A stretch of DNA of 64,000 nt from Begonia masoniana (GCA_022432975.1 CM039509.1:43000209-43064208), one strand, 5' to 3'. Counted from the first letter of the stretch, positions 22,852-35,196 are shown. The notes: generated by a model not told the origin, from the sequence alone. Made by a program: numbers and translations.

Positions 22852-24522
22852 CGACATATTGTTACGTGAATTGATCGACAAGTGTAGCTATTTGTTAATT
22901 TGGTAGAAACGAATGCTAAATGGCAAATGTGAGATGGCGTAAATTTCTTCATTTGTGCGGTCTCGTTTAATAGTTTGTTTGTTATTGTATCATACGTGTC
23001 GATTGAAACGGTGGCGTTGCTCTGCGGTTTTTTTCTATCGAGTCTTGCAATGGTTTATTAATTTGAGATCTCGCGAAATATGCATGTACAGAGAATAAGA
23101 ATAATGCTATTTAAACTATAGTTTAGTGATTAAATTCGTGACAAATTAACTGTTCATGTATATTGCTTAATATAAGAAGGAAAAATTGATGGTGAAAATG
23201 TAATTAAGTTAAAGATAAGGGTGAGTTAGCGGTATTCATCTTCCCTTCAATGGAATCAGTTTCTCGCATTTTAGTGAAATAGAGTGAAGCAGGGACGTGG
23301 AGGGAGACGAAGCGTACTCCGTTTGGCTACTGCGCCGCTCGTTTGATTTCCTCTAATCTATTTCTCCCTATCGCGATGGAAAATCTTCGAAGAAACTTAC
23401 CGACTACTAATTTTGTGCTACTTTGTCTGCACCTTGTTGGTACGGTTTCAATTTCCCTGCAATCTATTTTCCTTTCTTTTCCTCTGTGAATCTTTGATGG
23501 AAACTGACTTGCTTATCCTTTAGCAATTGTGATAACTGTGTAAGAACAGAGTTTGATTGTTGTATTGGTTTCTTACGCTTCGTTGTTTTTTTTCTTCTGC
23601 GAAGTAAAGTCGTATGCTTGCTTAAGAAATTTCCTTAATTTTACGTTTCAAACTGTGCAAGAAGAATGCATGGTATACCATGCGTCGAATATTCTCTCCA
23701 AGCAGATCGCACGGAATAAGAGAAACCGAATTCCATGAAAATCATACCTGTGACAATGAGTGCGACATTTATGGAAAACCCATGCAAACAAATCTGAAAC
23801 GAATCCCAAAATATTAGAAACGAATCCTAACAATGCTGTGATCTCGTATCTAACTTAACAGCACCACAATATTCAGATTGACTTCAAAAACATTATTTTC
23901 ATCTTCAAATCAACTTTCCAAATATTTATGAATAAATCTCTTTGTTGCTGTGATCTTGAATCTCGCTATAATCCAGTTTAACAGAATCGTAATCTTCAAA
24001 TCAGAATCGCACACAATAAGAAAACTGATTTTATTAATTCGGTTTGTGTGACACTCCATGTGCTATTTTAGGAAAGTGCCGCCAATATAATCAAATCGGA
24101 TCCCAATACTTTAGGAATATATTCCTTGTTTGTTGATATCACTTATCTCGCCATAATCCATTCGTAATTTCGAAAAGATTTTCATCAAAACCGACTTTGC
24201 AAAAATGCTAAAGCTACTTGATTTCCAAGTAATTACTTTTCATATCTCTTAAACTTCATAATCTTCAAGATCTCCAATTAACCATCATTTAAATATTATA
24301 TAGATAATTTCTTGGATGACAAGAAACAATTTTCCATAGATTTAAATTACACAATAGGAAGATAATATATAAATTCCCTTAAAATATGTTTGCCAAAAAT
24401 ATGTCAACACATAAATATTTACAGTCTCATTATTTTTTTATCTCGGTCGAAGTCCAAGCACTTGATGTAATTTTCGACTATTAACACAAATTGTCTTCCA
24501 CATTGATTTTTGTGGAGCACGC
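22852..24522. other. intergenic; possible orphan first exon near 23376
   Basis: ATG at 23376 opens MENLRRNLPT followed by a hydrophobic stretch, then GTACGG as a possible donor near 23440. It looks like a first exon with a signal peptide, but no downstream exon was found before the retroelement at 24.5 kb. Two diverged tandem segments near 23700-23860 and 24000-24140 share words such as GAATCGCAC and ATAAGA. The rest is AT-rich. Confidence 0.3.
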
Positions 24523-25934
24523 ATGTACGATCCGCCAATGTTGTGTATGAATACTCATGGACCAACCATTTTTATGTTCTTTTTTTTTTCGTTTACCTAT
24601 TTGATTCGAGTGTATTTTAATGACTTAAAATTGTTTTTATTTTTGGTAACATCTGATAATTCTTATCCTTTAGACGAAGAGAAATCAGAGAAAACCGGCC
24701 ACTAATTTCTGGAGTACCTTCTTTTATATATTAATTGATTATGGGGCAATCCATTCTTTTATATCCCTTATACATTCAAAGAAATTAGAAAATGTAATAG
24801 AACCTTTAGAGCATAAGTTGAGAGTAGTTACATTGTCAGGTACAGTAATGCCCGCTGACTCTATTATTCGAGGGTGCAATATTTATATTGGAGATAGAGA
24901 ATTGGAAGCAGACCTGACAATTTTGACAATGCAAGATGACGACGCAATTCTCGGCATGGATTGACTAACTAGACACTATGCAACTATTGATTGTCGCAAG
25001 AAAATCGTAAGATTTCAATTGGCTGAAGATGAACCATTCTTATTTCATGCGATAAGAAGGATTCGAGAATTCTAGTTATATTATCTTTGTGAGCACAAAA
25101 GTTATCAAACTCTCGATGTTTTGGATTCTTGGCAAGCATTGTGTACACTCAAAACGAGGAAGCAATAACATTAGATAAAGTGCTAATAGTTCGAGAATAT
25201 CCAGATGTCTTCCCAGATGATTTAACAAGCTTGCCACTAGTTAGAGACGTAAAATTCAACATTGATATTCTACTTAGAACGACACCAATATGTAAAGGCA
25301 CATACAGAATGGCGCCAACTGAATTAAAAGAGCTGAAAGTGCAACTCAACAAGTTTCTAGGAAAAAATTCATTTGACTAAGTTTTTCGCCATGAGGAGCA
25401 CCAATATTATCATGGAAAAGAAAAATGGATCTATAAGGACGTACATTGATTATCGGGAACTGAATAAAGTCATCATAAATAACAAGTACCCATTTCCAAG
25501 AATCGATGACTTGTTTGATCAATTAAAGAGTGCTGGAATTTTCTAAAAAATAGATTTTAGATCTGGCTACCTTTAGCTAAGAATCAAGGATGATGGTGCA
25601 CTCAATACGACATTTCGGACGAGATATAACCACTATGAGTTTTCAGTTATGCTATTTGGAATGAATAATGCTCTAGTCTCCTTTATAGATTTAATGAATT
25701 GAATATTCAAGAAGTTCTTAGATGAATTCGTGATTGTTTTTATCAACGATATTCTCATCTATTCGAAGAGTAAGGAAGAGCATGAAAGACACCTATAAAT
25801 TGTTTTATTGACTCTAAGGCACGAAAAGTTATATGCAAAGTTCTCTAAATGCGAATTCTGGATGGAAGAAGTAGTTTTTCTCGTTCACGTAATTTTAAAG
25901 AAGGGTGTATTGGTAGAGAAAGATTGAAGTAGTT

Positions 25935-28345
25935 TGTAATACCCAGCTTGTACGAATTTCAGATATAATATATTATATTGTTATTTTATTATATAATGGC
26001 ATTTTTGGTAAATATGTCAAATCAGGTCTGTTTCACGAAAAGAAAGCGTCATTACGATCCTAATGATTAATAGGAATTTTAAGGAAATTATGGGAATTTT
26101 CGGAGATTACACGATATATTCCGAGTAAATACACTTCTCGTAATGTAAAAGACGTTATCGTAAAAATAGTAAACGAAGTCCGAATTGCGAACGGACAGTT
26201 TTGTTAAATCTCAAATAATAAGTTGTACTTATTAGCGAAATGTGGAAAGTTGGAAAAGTCGAATTGTTGGACGATTAAAAAAACGAATGACGAAACAAAT
26301 AGAAAATTTAGAGGAAGGGCAAAATCGTCATTTAGCATTTAATTAATTATTAATTACTTAAAGGCAAAATGCCTTAACGATTTTCATTTGAAAATCGTTC
26401 TCCAGAGAAGCAAACCCTCGCGATCCCCTCTCTGCCCGCGACTAATCTCTCCGATCCGGACTCCGTTCGCTTCGTTTTTCTTCACGCTTTCTCCTCCAAT
26501 CGACGTTCTAGGTATGAACCTACGATCTTAGAGCTTTTATTTCGATGATTTCGGAGTTTTAAACAATTAGGTTCGTTTAGGGTTTCGATTTAAAACGAGA
26601 TTTAGGGTCCGAAATTAATAGATTTACTGTGATTAAGCATATATTGAACGCATTGGACGAATTTAGATGATTATTGGACGAAGTTATAGCAATTTGTGAA
26701 AATGTTAAAAATTAGGGATTTTCGAGATTTTAGGAAAAACTCGTAAATTGAGAATTTAGGTGCCGAGCGTAAATTGCTCGAATATATAGCCAATGAATTG
26801 GATTAGGACTTTAGGAAAGTTTCCTTAGTTAAGGCTTTGTGAATTTGGACGATCGATTGTTTAAACTCGTTTTAACGTCGATATTGTGATTTGCTTCAGA
26901 CAAACAACGCTCGTGGACGGAGCTTGAGCTGCTTTGGACACGAGGTAAGTTCTCGTGATTCTTCTTTGGCCGATTGGCCTACACCGTACGTCGAATGTCG
27001 TCTCGAAGAGTTTTGGAGATGCGTTAATTTAAATTGTACTTGGTTTGGGTAGTTAGGTTATAGGAGTTTATAGTTTACGCTTTACAGTCTTGATGGTACA
27101 TGTTATTGTTTGTTTACTTTAAAATATTGAACTGTTCACGCATCACTTGTTTTAAAGAAAAGCATGAAAATAAACTTCCGCACAGAGTTTTAAAGATAAC
27201 GTAAAGCATAGCATTAGCCTTCGGGCATACAGTTTACAGGTCACGCGAGGTGGGGCTCAGGCACGGCTGTACGGGTTGTAAGCGTGTACCCCCCTCTTCT
27301 AGCTGGAAAGAGTAGTCCGCCCGCTGGATGAGCTCTCTCCGGTTAGAAGGTATAGGATCTCGGTGACACCTATAGTGCATGGCATAGTAAGATAAAAAAT
27401 AAAGCATGGTTTAATGAACTCATAGCACAGCATGCATCGCATTTACGTAGAGCTTACTGGGATTTTATCTCATAGTGTGTTGTATGGTGTAGGTGACATA
27501 GACTTCGAGGTACTAGGTGAGGACGATGTCCCTCCACCTGAGGCATGATTCAGTTGACGGAGGATGGCTGCGGTGGTGTGCTGGCGCAGTCGAGGCTCAC
27601 CTGACCCGTAGGGATAGTATGTATAGACTTTGGGATGTTTTGGCTGGATAATTGTGTAGACGTTATAGGATGTTTGGTTCTGGTAGTTGATAGGTTTACA
27701 TTTGAATGTTTTGGGTAAACTGTTTATAGAAAATATTCTGGTTTAAAACAATATTTAAACGTCATAGAAATGTTTTGGAAATGTTGTAGGTTTGATACGG
27801 ATAAGCTCGATTTTTAGAGCTATCCACGCCATTTGTTTTTAGGAAGTTTTGTCACGTATTGAAGTACGTCTGAATCGTATGTTTAGTGTTTTTAGAACGT
27901 GATGGAGAAAGAAGAATTTGCTCTCTGGAATCGGATTCCAGAGAGCCGATAGTTTGAAGTGTTTGCTCTCTGGAAATCCCAGAGAGCAAGTGGGTTCTGG
28001 TCGCTGCTGTGCAGCGACTGGGCGCTGCACAATGCAGCGCATGCGGCGACTGGGCGCTGCAATTAGCAGCGACCAGTCGCTGCTCCTTTTCGAGGGCAGA
28101 ATTCTAATTCTGCCCTCCCTTTATTTTAAATATTGTTTTAATTAATTTTTATAAATGTTTTAAAAGTTTTATTTAATTATTAATAGTTTGTAAATGGTTT
28201 AAAGATTTGATTTAACTTAGATTTCAATTCCGATTTCGATTCTGGTTTCGATTTCGGTTTAGGTTCCGCCTAGAGTCTAATTAAAGATATTAGGTTAAAA
28301 AAAAAATAGTACGGGAAATACGGGTACAGTATTAGGGTCGTGACA
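25935..28345 (+). mobile_element. solo LTR A (2411 bp) inserted in gypsy pol
   Basis: It starts TGTAATACCC and ends GGGTCGTGACA, with the 5-bp target duplication TAGTT at 25930-25934 and 28346-28350. It splits the gypsy pol between the RT C-terminus and the RNase H region. Landmarks shared with LTR B (30541-32942): AACAACGCTCGTGGACGG near 26905, GAGGTAAGTTCTCGTGAT near 26943, ACCTGAGG...GACGGAGGATGGCT near 27535, and TTCCGCCTAGAGT near 28265. A GCAGCGACTGGGCGCTGC-type inverted-repeat cluster lies at about 28000-28085. No coding region is present. Confidence 0.85.
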
Positions 28346-29040
28346 TAGTTAGTAAGTGGCAGCAACTAAAAAATGTAGTAGAAGTGCGAAACTTCTTTGG
28401 TCTTGCAGGCTATTACAGAAGATTTGTGGAAGGATTCTCGAAACTAGTCACACCGCTTACAAGATCCACTAGGAAATATGCTAAGTATTTATGGACTAAA
28501 GAGTGATAATATCTTCTTGATTGATTGAGAGATTATCTGTGATGACGCTATAACAAAACGTGTTCAAGCAAATTAAGAACAAATAACGTGACAATATTTT
28601 TTGAAGTAAGATAAGAGCATGTGAAGATCAGAATTTTCTATGTTAGAAGATAGATTTATTAAATTTAAGAAAAGATGGTGTATATCTGACGATACTGAAT
28701 TGAAAGAAGTTATATTAAAGGAAGCACACTCAACTCCACACTTGGTATATCCTAACAAAAATGTATCAAGATTTGGTGGCGATGATTGAAATTGGATGTA
28801 ACCAAATTTGTTAAAAGATGTCTTACATGTCAACAAGTCAAAGCAGAGTATCAACGACCAACTGATATTTTACAACCGTTATTTGTACCTCAGTGGAAAT
28901 GGGAACATATCACTATGAGTTTCGTTGTTGGACTTCCAAGGTCAATTAAAAATTATGACTCTATTTAGGTGATAGTTGATAGGCTGACAAAACCGGTGCA
29001 TTTTCTTCCCGTACACCCAAAGTTAAAGATCCATGTCAAG

Positions 29041-29845
29041 ATATTGGAGATCCAATGACAAAATCAAAAACCAAGAAAATGCATGAAGTTTTATATAGAT
29101 TGATTCTAGAAATCAAAGAGAAAAATTCTTTCAACAATAGCTGAAATTAATAAAGAACAAAATTATTTGAATATTTAGAAGATATTTTCGTGACAAAGAG
29201 ACATGCACATGCAAATCTATGCAAAGTTTTCTTTTATCAAATTTAGTAAGCATTTTCCGCGACACACTTAAATCTAGTGAATTTTTAAGCAATGACTGAA
29301 CTTCTTCTTTACAAAATGATCCAAGTTTCATTTTATTAATTTGTCAAGTACCTATTTTCTAATCTTTGAAGGCGATTTCGTGCAAAGGTCATCAAACTTG
29401 AGCATCAATCAAAGCAAAGCCGCAGCAACTTGCAACTAGTTTCTTATTTTGTAATTAGTTAAGTTTCGTAATCTTTCATGTTTCCTATTTAAATCTTATT
29501 ACCATATAATATTATGATTATTTAAATTACTTTTCGTAGCTTATTTAAAGGCATAAACTGTGTGGCATTATACAATCAATATACACGATTTTGAGTTTAT
29601 TCTTTGATTTTTTGTAAAGAACTAGATCTTCTTCAAGTTAAAACTTGAAAGATCAACTTGATAGTTTTGGTTCTAACCACAAGTTCAGTTGCGGGTCAAT
29701 CTCCTTGTTTGATAACTTTGGTTCCGTCAGCAAGTTTTGATTGGGGTCAAGTCTCTTATACTTGATTTCAAAGGCGTTCTTGAGTTTCTATTTCGCATTG
29801 TTGAAAGGTCTCGAGTTTGATATACCTGTGGTTATCATCATACGA
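29041..29845 (+). mobile_element. unassigned retroelement fragment inserted in the integrase core
   Basis: Roughly 800 bp separate two halves of the gypsy integrase (VDRLTKPVHFLPV upstream, TTLNMDQYAQIYVMD downstream). The insert begins near a TKSKTKKMHEVLY-like peptide, which resembles the C-terminal tail of other gypsy polyproteins. LTR-like AT-rich sequence follows (TTAGTTAAGTTTCGTAATC, then a poly-pyrimidine stretch). Exact ends and a target duplication were not resolved. Confidence 0.45.
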
Positions 29846-31727
29846 ACTACCTTAAATATGGATCAATATGCCCAAATATATGTTATGGACATCATCAGAC
29901 TTCACGATATGCCTATCTCTATAGCTTCAGATCCAGATATTCGTTTCACGTCAAAGTCTTGGAAGAGTTTGTAGAAAGCAATGGACACTCAGTTAAATTT
30001 CAGTACAACTTTCCACCCTCAAACGTATGGATAGTCAGAAAGAATGATTCAAACCTTAGAGAACATGTTGAGAGCTTGTGCTATCGATTTTCAAATGAAT
30101 TAGTGTAAGAATTTACCACTAGTAGAGTTTTTCTATAACAATAGTTTTCAAGTTTCAATTGGAATGACGCCTTATGAAACACTTTATGGTAGAAAGTGTA
30201 GATCTCCAATACACTAGGATGAGGTCAATGAAGATATTTTTTATGGGCTTGATATTTTGAGACAAACTGTTGAGATTGTTACTCTAATTCAAAAAATGAT
30301 CATTACAACCCAAAGTAGACAGAATAGCTATGCAGATCAAAAAATGAGAAAATTAGAATTTGTCGAAGGTGATCAAGTATTTTTGAAGGTTTCTCCATTA
30401 AAAGGAAAGTTGAGTCCAAGATACATATTCTCATTATAATTTCAGCAAGGATTAGTGAAGTTGCTTATTAGCTGAATTTGCCAGAATCACTCAAGTAGGT
30501 TCACAACGTGTTTCATATCTCAATGCTCAAGAAGTATGTTTGTAATACCCGACTTTTCGGGATATTAATATTTTAATATAGATGACATTTTTGTAAATAT
30601 GTCAAATCAAGCCTGTTTTACAAAAAGAAAGTTTTATTACGATCCTAATGATTAATAGGAATTTTAAGGAAATTACGAGAATTTTCGGAGCAGTAACGCT
30701 TAATTCTGAGAAATTACCTTTCTCGTACTATAAAAGACGTTTTAGTAAAAATAGTAAACGAGGTCCGATTTGTGAACGGACAGTTTTAATAGAACCCAAA
30801 TAATAAGTTGGACTTATTGGTGAAATAAGGAGATTTGGGTAAACCGAATAGTTAGTCGATTAACGAAACGAAGGACGAAACAAAAAGAATTTAGTGCAAA
30901 AGGCAAAACGGTCATTATGCAATCAATATTAATAATAAGGCAAATGCCTTAATCTATTTTTCATTCTCTAAAAAATCGATTTACAGAGAACAAAGTTCTC
31001 TCTTTCTCTCTCGACTCTCCCTCTCTGCCGTCGACGTTCTCTCCACGCCGGTGATCCGTTCGTCTTCTGTTCTTCACGCTTTCTCCTCCAATCAACGCTC
31101 TAGGTACGATTCTATAGTTTTAGAGCGTTAAATCTCGAGTTTCGTAGAGTTATACGTTTAGGTTTACGATTAGAGTTTTGATAAAAAACGCGATTTTGAG
31201 TTCGAAATCAATGGGTTTGCTTTAATTAAGAATATATTGAACGTATTGGACGTTATTGGACTAATCTGGTTGATTTGGGAAAAATGTTATAATTTGTGAA
31301 ATTTCGAGATTTTAGGGAAAACTCGTAAATTAGGAATTGAGGTGCCAAGCGTAAATTGCTCGAATAAATAGCTCAATGAATTGGATTAGAACTTTAGGAA
31401 GTTTCCTTAGTTAAGGTTTTGTAAATTTGGACGGTCGATAGCTTAAATTAGTTTTAACGTAAATGCTGTGCTTTGCTTCAGACAAACAACGCTCGTGGAC
31501 GGAGCTTGAGCTGCTTTGGACACGAGGTAAGTTCTCGTGATCTTCTCTGGCCAATTGGCCTACACCGTACGTCGAAGTCGTCTCGAGGAGTTTTGGTGAC
31601 GTGTTATTTAAATTGTTTTGGATGGGTAGTTAGGACTAGCTATTTTATAGATTATGTTGTTTGTTTATCGTCTTGATGGTATATATGTGGTTGTTTATTT
31701 TATTATATGAATTATTCATGCATCATG

Positions 31728-31856
31728 ATAAACGAAAAGGGAAACGAAAAGGTTAACGAAAAGGAAAAACGAAAAGGTAAACGAAAAGGTTAACGAAAAG
31801 GAAAAACGAAAAGGATAACGAAAAGGTAAACGAAAAGGGAAACGAAAAGGTAAAAC
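31728..31856. repeat. 12-bp AACGAAAAGG tandem array in solo LTR B
   Basis: About ten units of the form (N)AACGAAAAGG, 11-13 bp each, lie head-to-tail. The corresponding place in LTR A has only unordered AAAG-rich sequence, so the array probably expanded after the two copies diverged. Confidence 0.85.
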
Positions 31857-32504
31857 GATTGAATGGTTTATGAATAGAATATGCATAGCACGCATTTTCA
31901 TTTACGTAGAGCTTACTGAGATTTTTATCTCATAGGTGTCTGTATGGTGTAGGTGATCCCGATACAGGTGACTACGAGATCTCTCCACCTGAGGAGTGAT
32001 GGCAGTAGACGGAGGATGGCTCGCGGAGTGTGCTGGCGCAGTCGACGCTTAACCCGACCCGTGGGGATGTCTGTATGTGTTTTGAGGATATTTGGATATT
32101 TTGGGTTGATGGTGTTTAGGTTATGATAATTGTACAGATAGAACATTTTAAGATGTTTGGTTCTGACTAGTTGATAGGTTTACGTTTTGAGGTTTTAAAT
32201 GTTTTGAAAACCTGTTTTTTATAAACTGCTTGGACATTTTAGATCAGGAGGAAAAATATAGTTTTAAATATATCCACGAAGTTTGTTTTCACGAAAGTTT
32301 GTTATGTTTTAAACACGCTTTAATGTGCGTTTAGTTCGTTAAGTCGGAATTTGATAAATTGGGATGAGAGTTAAGTTATGTTGTAATGTCCAAAGTTTTA
32401 TGGCGTAAAAGGATGGAAAAATGCACGTTATTGGACGAAGTTTTGCTTTCTGGAAATTGGATTCCAGAGAGCAAACTGACTGATCACTGCACTCTGAAAT
32501 TCAG

Positions 32505-32658
32505 AGTGTGCAGCGATTGGTCGCTGCAGCAATGCAGCGACCGTTCGCTGCAGCGCTGCAGCAATGCAGCGCTCGATCGCTGCAGCAATGCAGCGATCGA
32601 TCGCTGCAGTGCTGCACATATGCAGCGCTCGATCGCTGCAATGTGCAGCGATCGGGCG
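32505..32658. repeat. clustered GC-rich palindromes (GCAGCGATCG / CGATCGCTGC)
   Basis: Successive TGCAGCGATCGATCGCTGCA-like palindromes, with variants at the centre and CAA or TAT linkers, occupy about 150 bp in LTR B. Almost every unit can fold on itself or pair with its neighbours. LTR A carries a shorter version at about 28000-28085 with GACTGG centres. Confidence 0.85.
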
Positions 32659-33179
32659 CCCCTCTCCCCTTCACAGCTTATGACGTTTCTGCCCTCCCTT
32701 TAATTGTTTTATTTTAATTATTCTATTTTAATTGTTAATTGTTTCTTAAATTGATTTTAAGATTAGAAATGGTTTGTTTTAAATGGTTATATAAGTTAGA
32801 TTTTAATTCCGATTTCGATTCTGGTTTCGAATTCGGTTTAGGTTCCGCCTAGAGTTATTTAAAGTTTAGAAAAATAAAATAAAATAAAATAAAATAATAT
32901 AATATATATACGGAAATTGGGTACAGTGTCTAGGTCGTTACAATGTTCCAGAAAAATTTGTGTTCAACCCTAATTTATTCTATGAAGGGAGACTGATTCA
33001 AATTCTAGAATCAGAAGAAAGAGAACTATGAAATAAAAAGGTCTCACTTGTAAGAGTTATATGGAAGAATCAAAAGGTTGAGGAAGCGACTTGGGAAAGG
33101 GAGAAAGAAGGGTCTATCCATAGCTTTTCATGTAAATATTTAAATTTCGAGAACGGAATTTCTTTTAAGAAAGGTAGAT

Positions 33180-34343
33180 TGTAGCATATCAAACTTTTTT
33201 CCCTCAAATCAATCTAAATTAGGGATTCAATTTTTGTAATCTAGCCCTAATTAGAATTCAGTCAAATTGAACTCCCCAATTCCAACTCAAAATCAAACCT
33301 TAATTTCGAACTTTAATCCTAAAACTTTCAACTAAGTAACCGGTTAATCCAAAATCAAGGATTATTTCCCAATTAACACTCTGATTTACGGTGATTTACA
33401 ATCTGAAACATATGGAAATAATTCAGCCCTAATTTCAAGCCATTATTCTGCGAACGTTAGGTAATTGATCGCGGAGGAAATTCTTTCCTAATCTGTCGAT
33501 GAATCTGACCATCAATGGGGTAAGATTCGTGCTCCTCCTTCTATGGAAAGAATTGGAGAAGCTCCCCTATAAATTGAAGAGCTCGATGAAAGGGGAAATA
33601 ACCACAACTCACTACGATTTTCTAAGCTCTGAAGAATTCTTGAGAACTCAAAGAATCGGTGACCAGAGAAGAAATCGGAAAAGCTCTTGCCTTGCCCCGC
33701 TCGGCCTCCAACCCCTGCGAGCTATCTAGACTCAGGCGAATTCTCTAAGGAAGAAGAATCACAGCTTCGTTCGACTCCACGCTCCACCGTTGAATTTCCT
33801 CTCTCGGCTAAATCCTTATTCGCGTAGACAGACTCCTCTCGGCCTTCTGTCGACAATCATCTTCGCGTTGTAAAGCTTCTCTCACTTTCTTTCTATCTCT
33901 GTTTGTCTTTCCTCCTCTATCTATCTCTCACTCTCTCTCTCTCGGCAGAACTCAACGTGGACGAAAGGAAGAGGAAGAAAGACTAGCAATTTAGAATTTT
34001 TATCCTGAACCGAACCCTACCAACAATTCAGAACGGGACCAACCAGCAACCAAACCGGGACACACCAGCAACCCGAACCGGCCCAATTAAGTCGAATAGG
34101 TGATATGCCGAGGGGAGAAATTACTCGATCTCGTGCTAAAACCTTGGCCAAGACTTCATCTAACGAGTTTTCTCTTTTTGTAGGTGGAACACCCTTGGAA
34201 CAAATGGAGTGGGAACCGAGCACTCAAGATATGGAAAGACCTTTCCACTCTTTATCATGGGAGCATTATCCTCGACCAGACATCATCGAAGGGGGAATTT
34301 TTCTTCCTTAGCGACAACAAGTGTAATCGGTTTTTAGTTTAGT
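33180..34343 (+). other. probable 3' LTR and flank of the decayed gypsy element
   Basis: The sequence starts TGTAGCATATC directly after a purine-rich tract. It contains a (CT)-rich leader near 33890-33950. A short open stretch at 34105-34311 begins MPRGEITRSRAK; the TRSRAK word is reminiscent of gypsy polyprotein ends, but the identity is not secure. No matching 5' LTR was found and the right end is undefined. Confidence 0.4.
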
Positions 34344-34612
34344 TGTGATGACCCAACTTGACACATATGTGATGGAACCACCCAGTGCTCCGCGAATCCT
34401 CAGAGGCTGCCTTTGTGGCTCGGTTAGGGCCGGAGGATGACGTGCTGAGTTAAAACTCCGCGGATCCCGGGTTGGACTTGGGCTGGAGGGTTCGGTCGTT
34501 AAAAGAGGGGTCGTCACAATCCCACATCGCTTGGGGAAGTATGTGGAAATGAAACATATGTAAAGAGACTCTCCCAAAATAGCAAGACGCGTTTTGGAGC
34601 ACAATTGACAAC

Positions 34613-34691
34613 GGATCCCATAAGAACTCCGAAGTTAAAAGTGCTTCGGCGAGAGTAGTACTAGGTTGGGTGACCGACTGGGAAGTCCTCG
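34613..34691 (+). repeat. 5S rRNA-derived segment in Cassandra LTR 1
   Basis: GGATCCCATAAGAACTCCGA, then AAGTTAAAAGTGCTTCGGCG, then GAGAGTAGTACTAGG and GGGTGACC...GGGAAGTCCTC match the interior of plant 5S rRNA. This includes the A-box, intermediate-element and C-box positions used for Pol III. The 5' third of 5S rRNA is not recognisable. It is part of the LTR and not a ribosomal gene. Confidence 0.93.
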
Positions 34692-35117
34692 CCAAACAAA
34701 ACCGTGAGGGGAGGATATTGCGCTACGGCCCAATCCCCAGAGCGGACAATATCTTGCTGGGAAATAGGGTCGTTACAAATGGTATCAGAGCCTGTACCCA
34801 ACCGAAAATGTGGCCAACGAAGACGTTGGGCCCCCGAAATGGGGTGATTGTGATGACCCAACTTGACACGTATGTGGTGGAACCACCCAGTGCTCTGCGA
34901 ATCCTCAGAGGCTGCCTTTGCGGCCCGGTTGGGGCCGAAGGATGACGTGTTAGGTTAAAACTCCGTGGATTCCGGGTTGGACTTGGGCCGAAGGGTTCGG
35001 TCGTTAAAAGAAGGGTCGTCACAATCCCACATGGCTTGGGGAAGTACGTGGAAATGAAACATATGTAAAGAGACCCTCCCAAAATAGCAAGACACGTTTT
35101 GGAGCACAATTGACAAT

Positions 35118-35196
35118 GGATCCCATAAGAACTCCGAAGTTAAAAGTGTTTCGGCGAGAGTAGTACCAGGTTGGGTGACCGATTGGAAAGTCCTCG
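35118..35196 (+). repeat. 5S rRNA-derived segment in Cassandra LTR 2
   Basis: This is the same segment at the exact 505-bp offset. It has several transitions relative to LTR 1 (GTGTTTCGG for GTGCTTCGG, GTACCAGG for GTACTAGG, GATTGGAAAG for GACTGGGAAG), so the promoter boxes are less intact here. Confidence 0.93.

Larger units (their letters stand above)
30541..32942 (+). mobile_element. solo LTR B (2402 bp) inserted in gypsy pol
   Basis: It starts TGTAATACCCGAC and ends TAGGTCGTTACA, with target duplication ATGTT at 30536-30540 and 32943-32947. It interrupts the same polyprotein between MLKKY and the chromodomain-like tail. It belongs to the same family as LTR A by shared landmarks but differs internally: a 12-bp AACGAAAAGG-type array at about 31728-31856 and a much larger GCAGCGATCG-type palindrome cluster at about 32505-32658. 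Confidence 0.85.
24680..33179 (+). mobile_element. decayed Ty3/gypsy (chromovirus-type) element, split by nested insertions
   Basis: Pieces of one polyprotein lie in order on plus. Protease: about 24720-25075 (IDYGAIHSFIS, then ILGMD followed by a stop). RT: about 25129-25930 ([47 protein letters not shown] where D is expected for N). RNase H/linker: from 28346 (NFFGLAGYYRRFVEGFSKL). Integrase zinc region and core: about 28680-29040 and 29846-30240 (KRCLTCQQVKAEYQRP, MSFVVGLPRS, SDPDIRFTSKSW, then [12 protein letters not shown]). Linker and chromo-like end: 30320-30540 and 32943-33150 (VHNVFHISMLKKYV, then VRVIWKNQKVEEATWE). Many stops and frameshifts make it non-functional. The gag and 5' LTR were not recognised. 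A candidate 3' LTR starts TGTAGC at 33180, directly after a purine-rich tract. Confidence 0.8.

Noticed and set aside
32386..32717. Short Cys/Ser/Ala-rich ORFs on both strands
   Set aside because: They are translations of the palindromic GCAGCG repeat cluster in solo LTR B.
34613..35196. Functional 5S rRNA genes
   Set aside because: Only the interior of 5S rRNA is conserved, with substitutions. Both copies are at identical positions in paired LTRs with a primer-binding site, so they belong to a Cassandra element.
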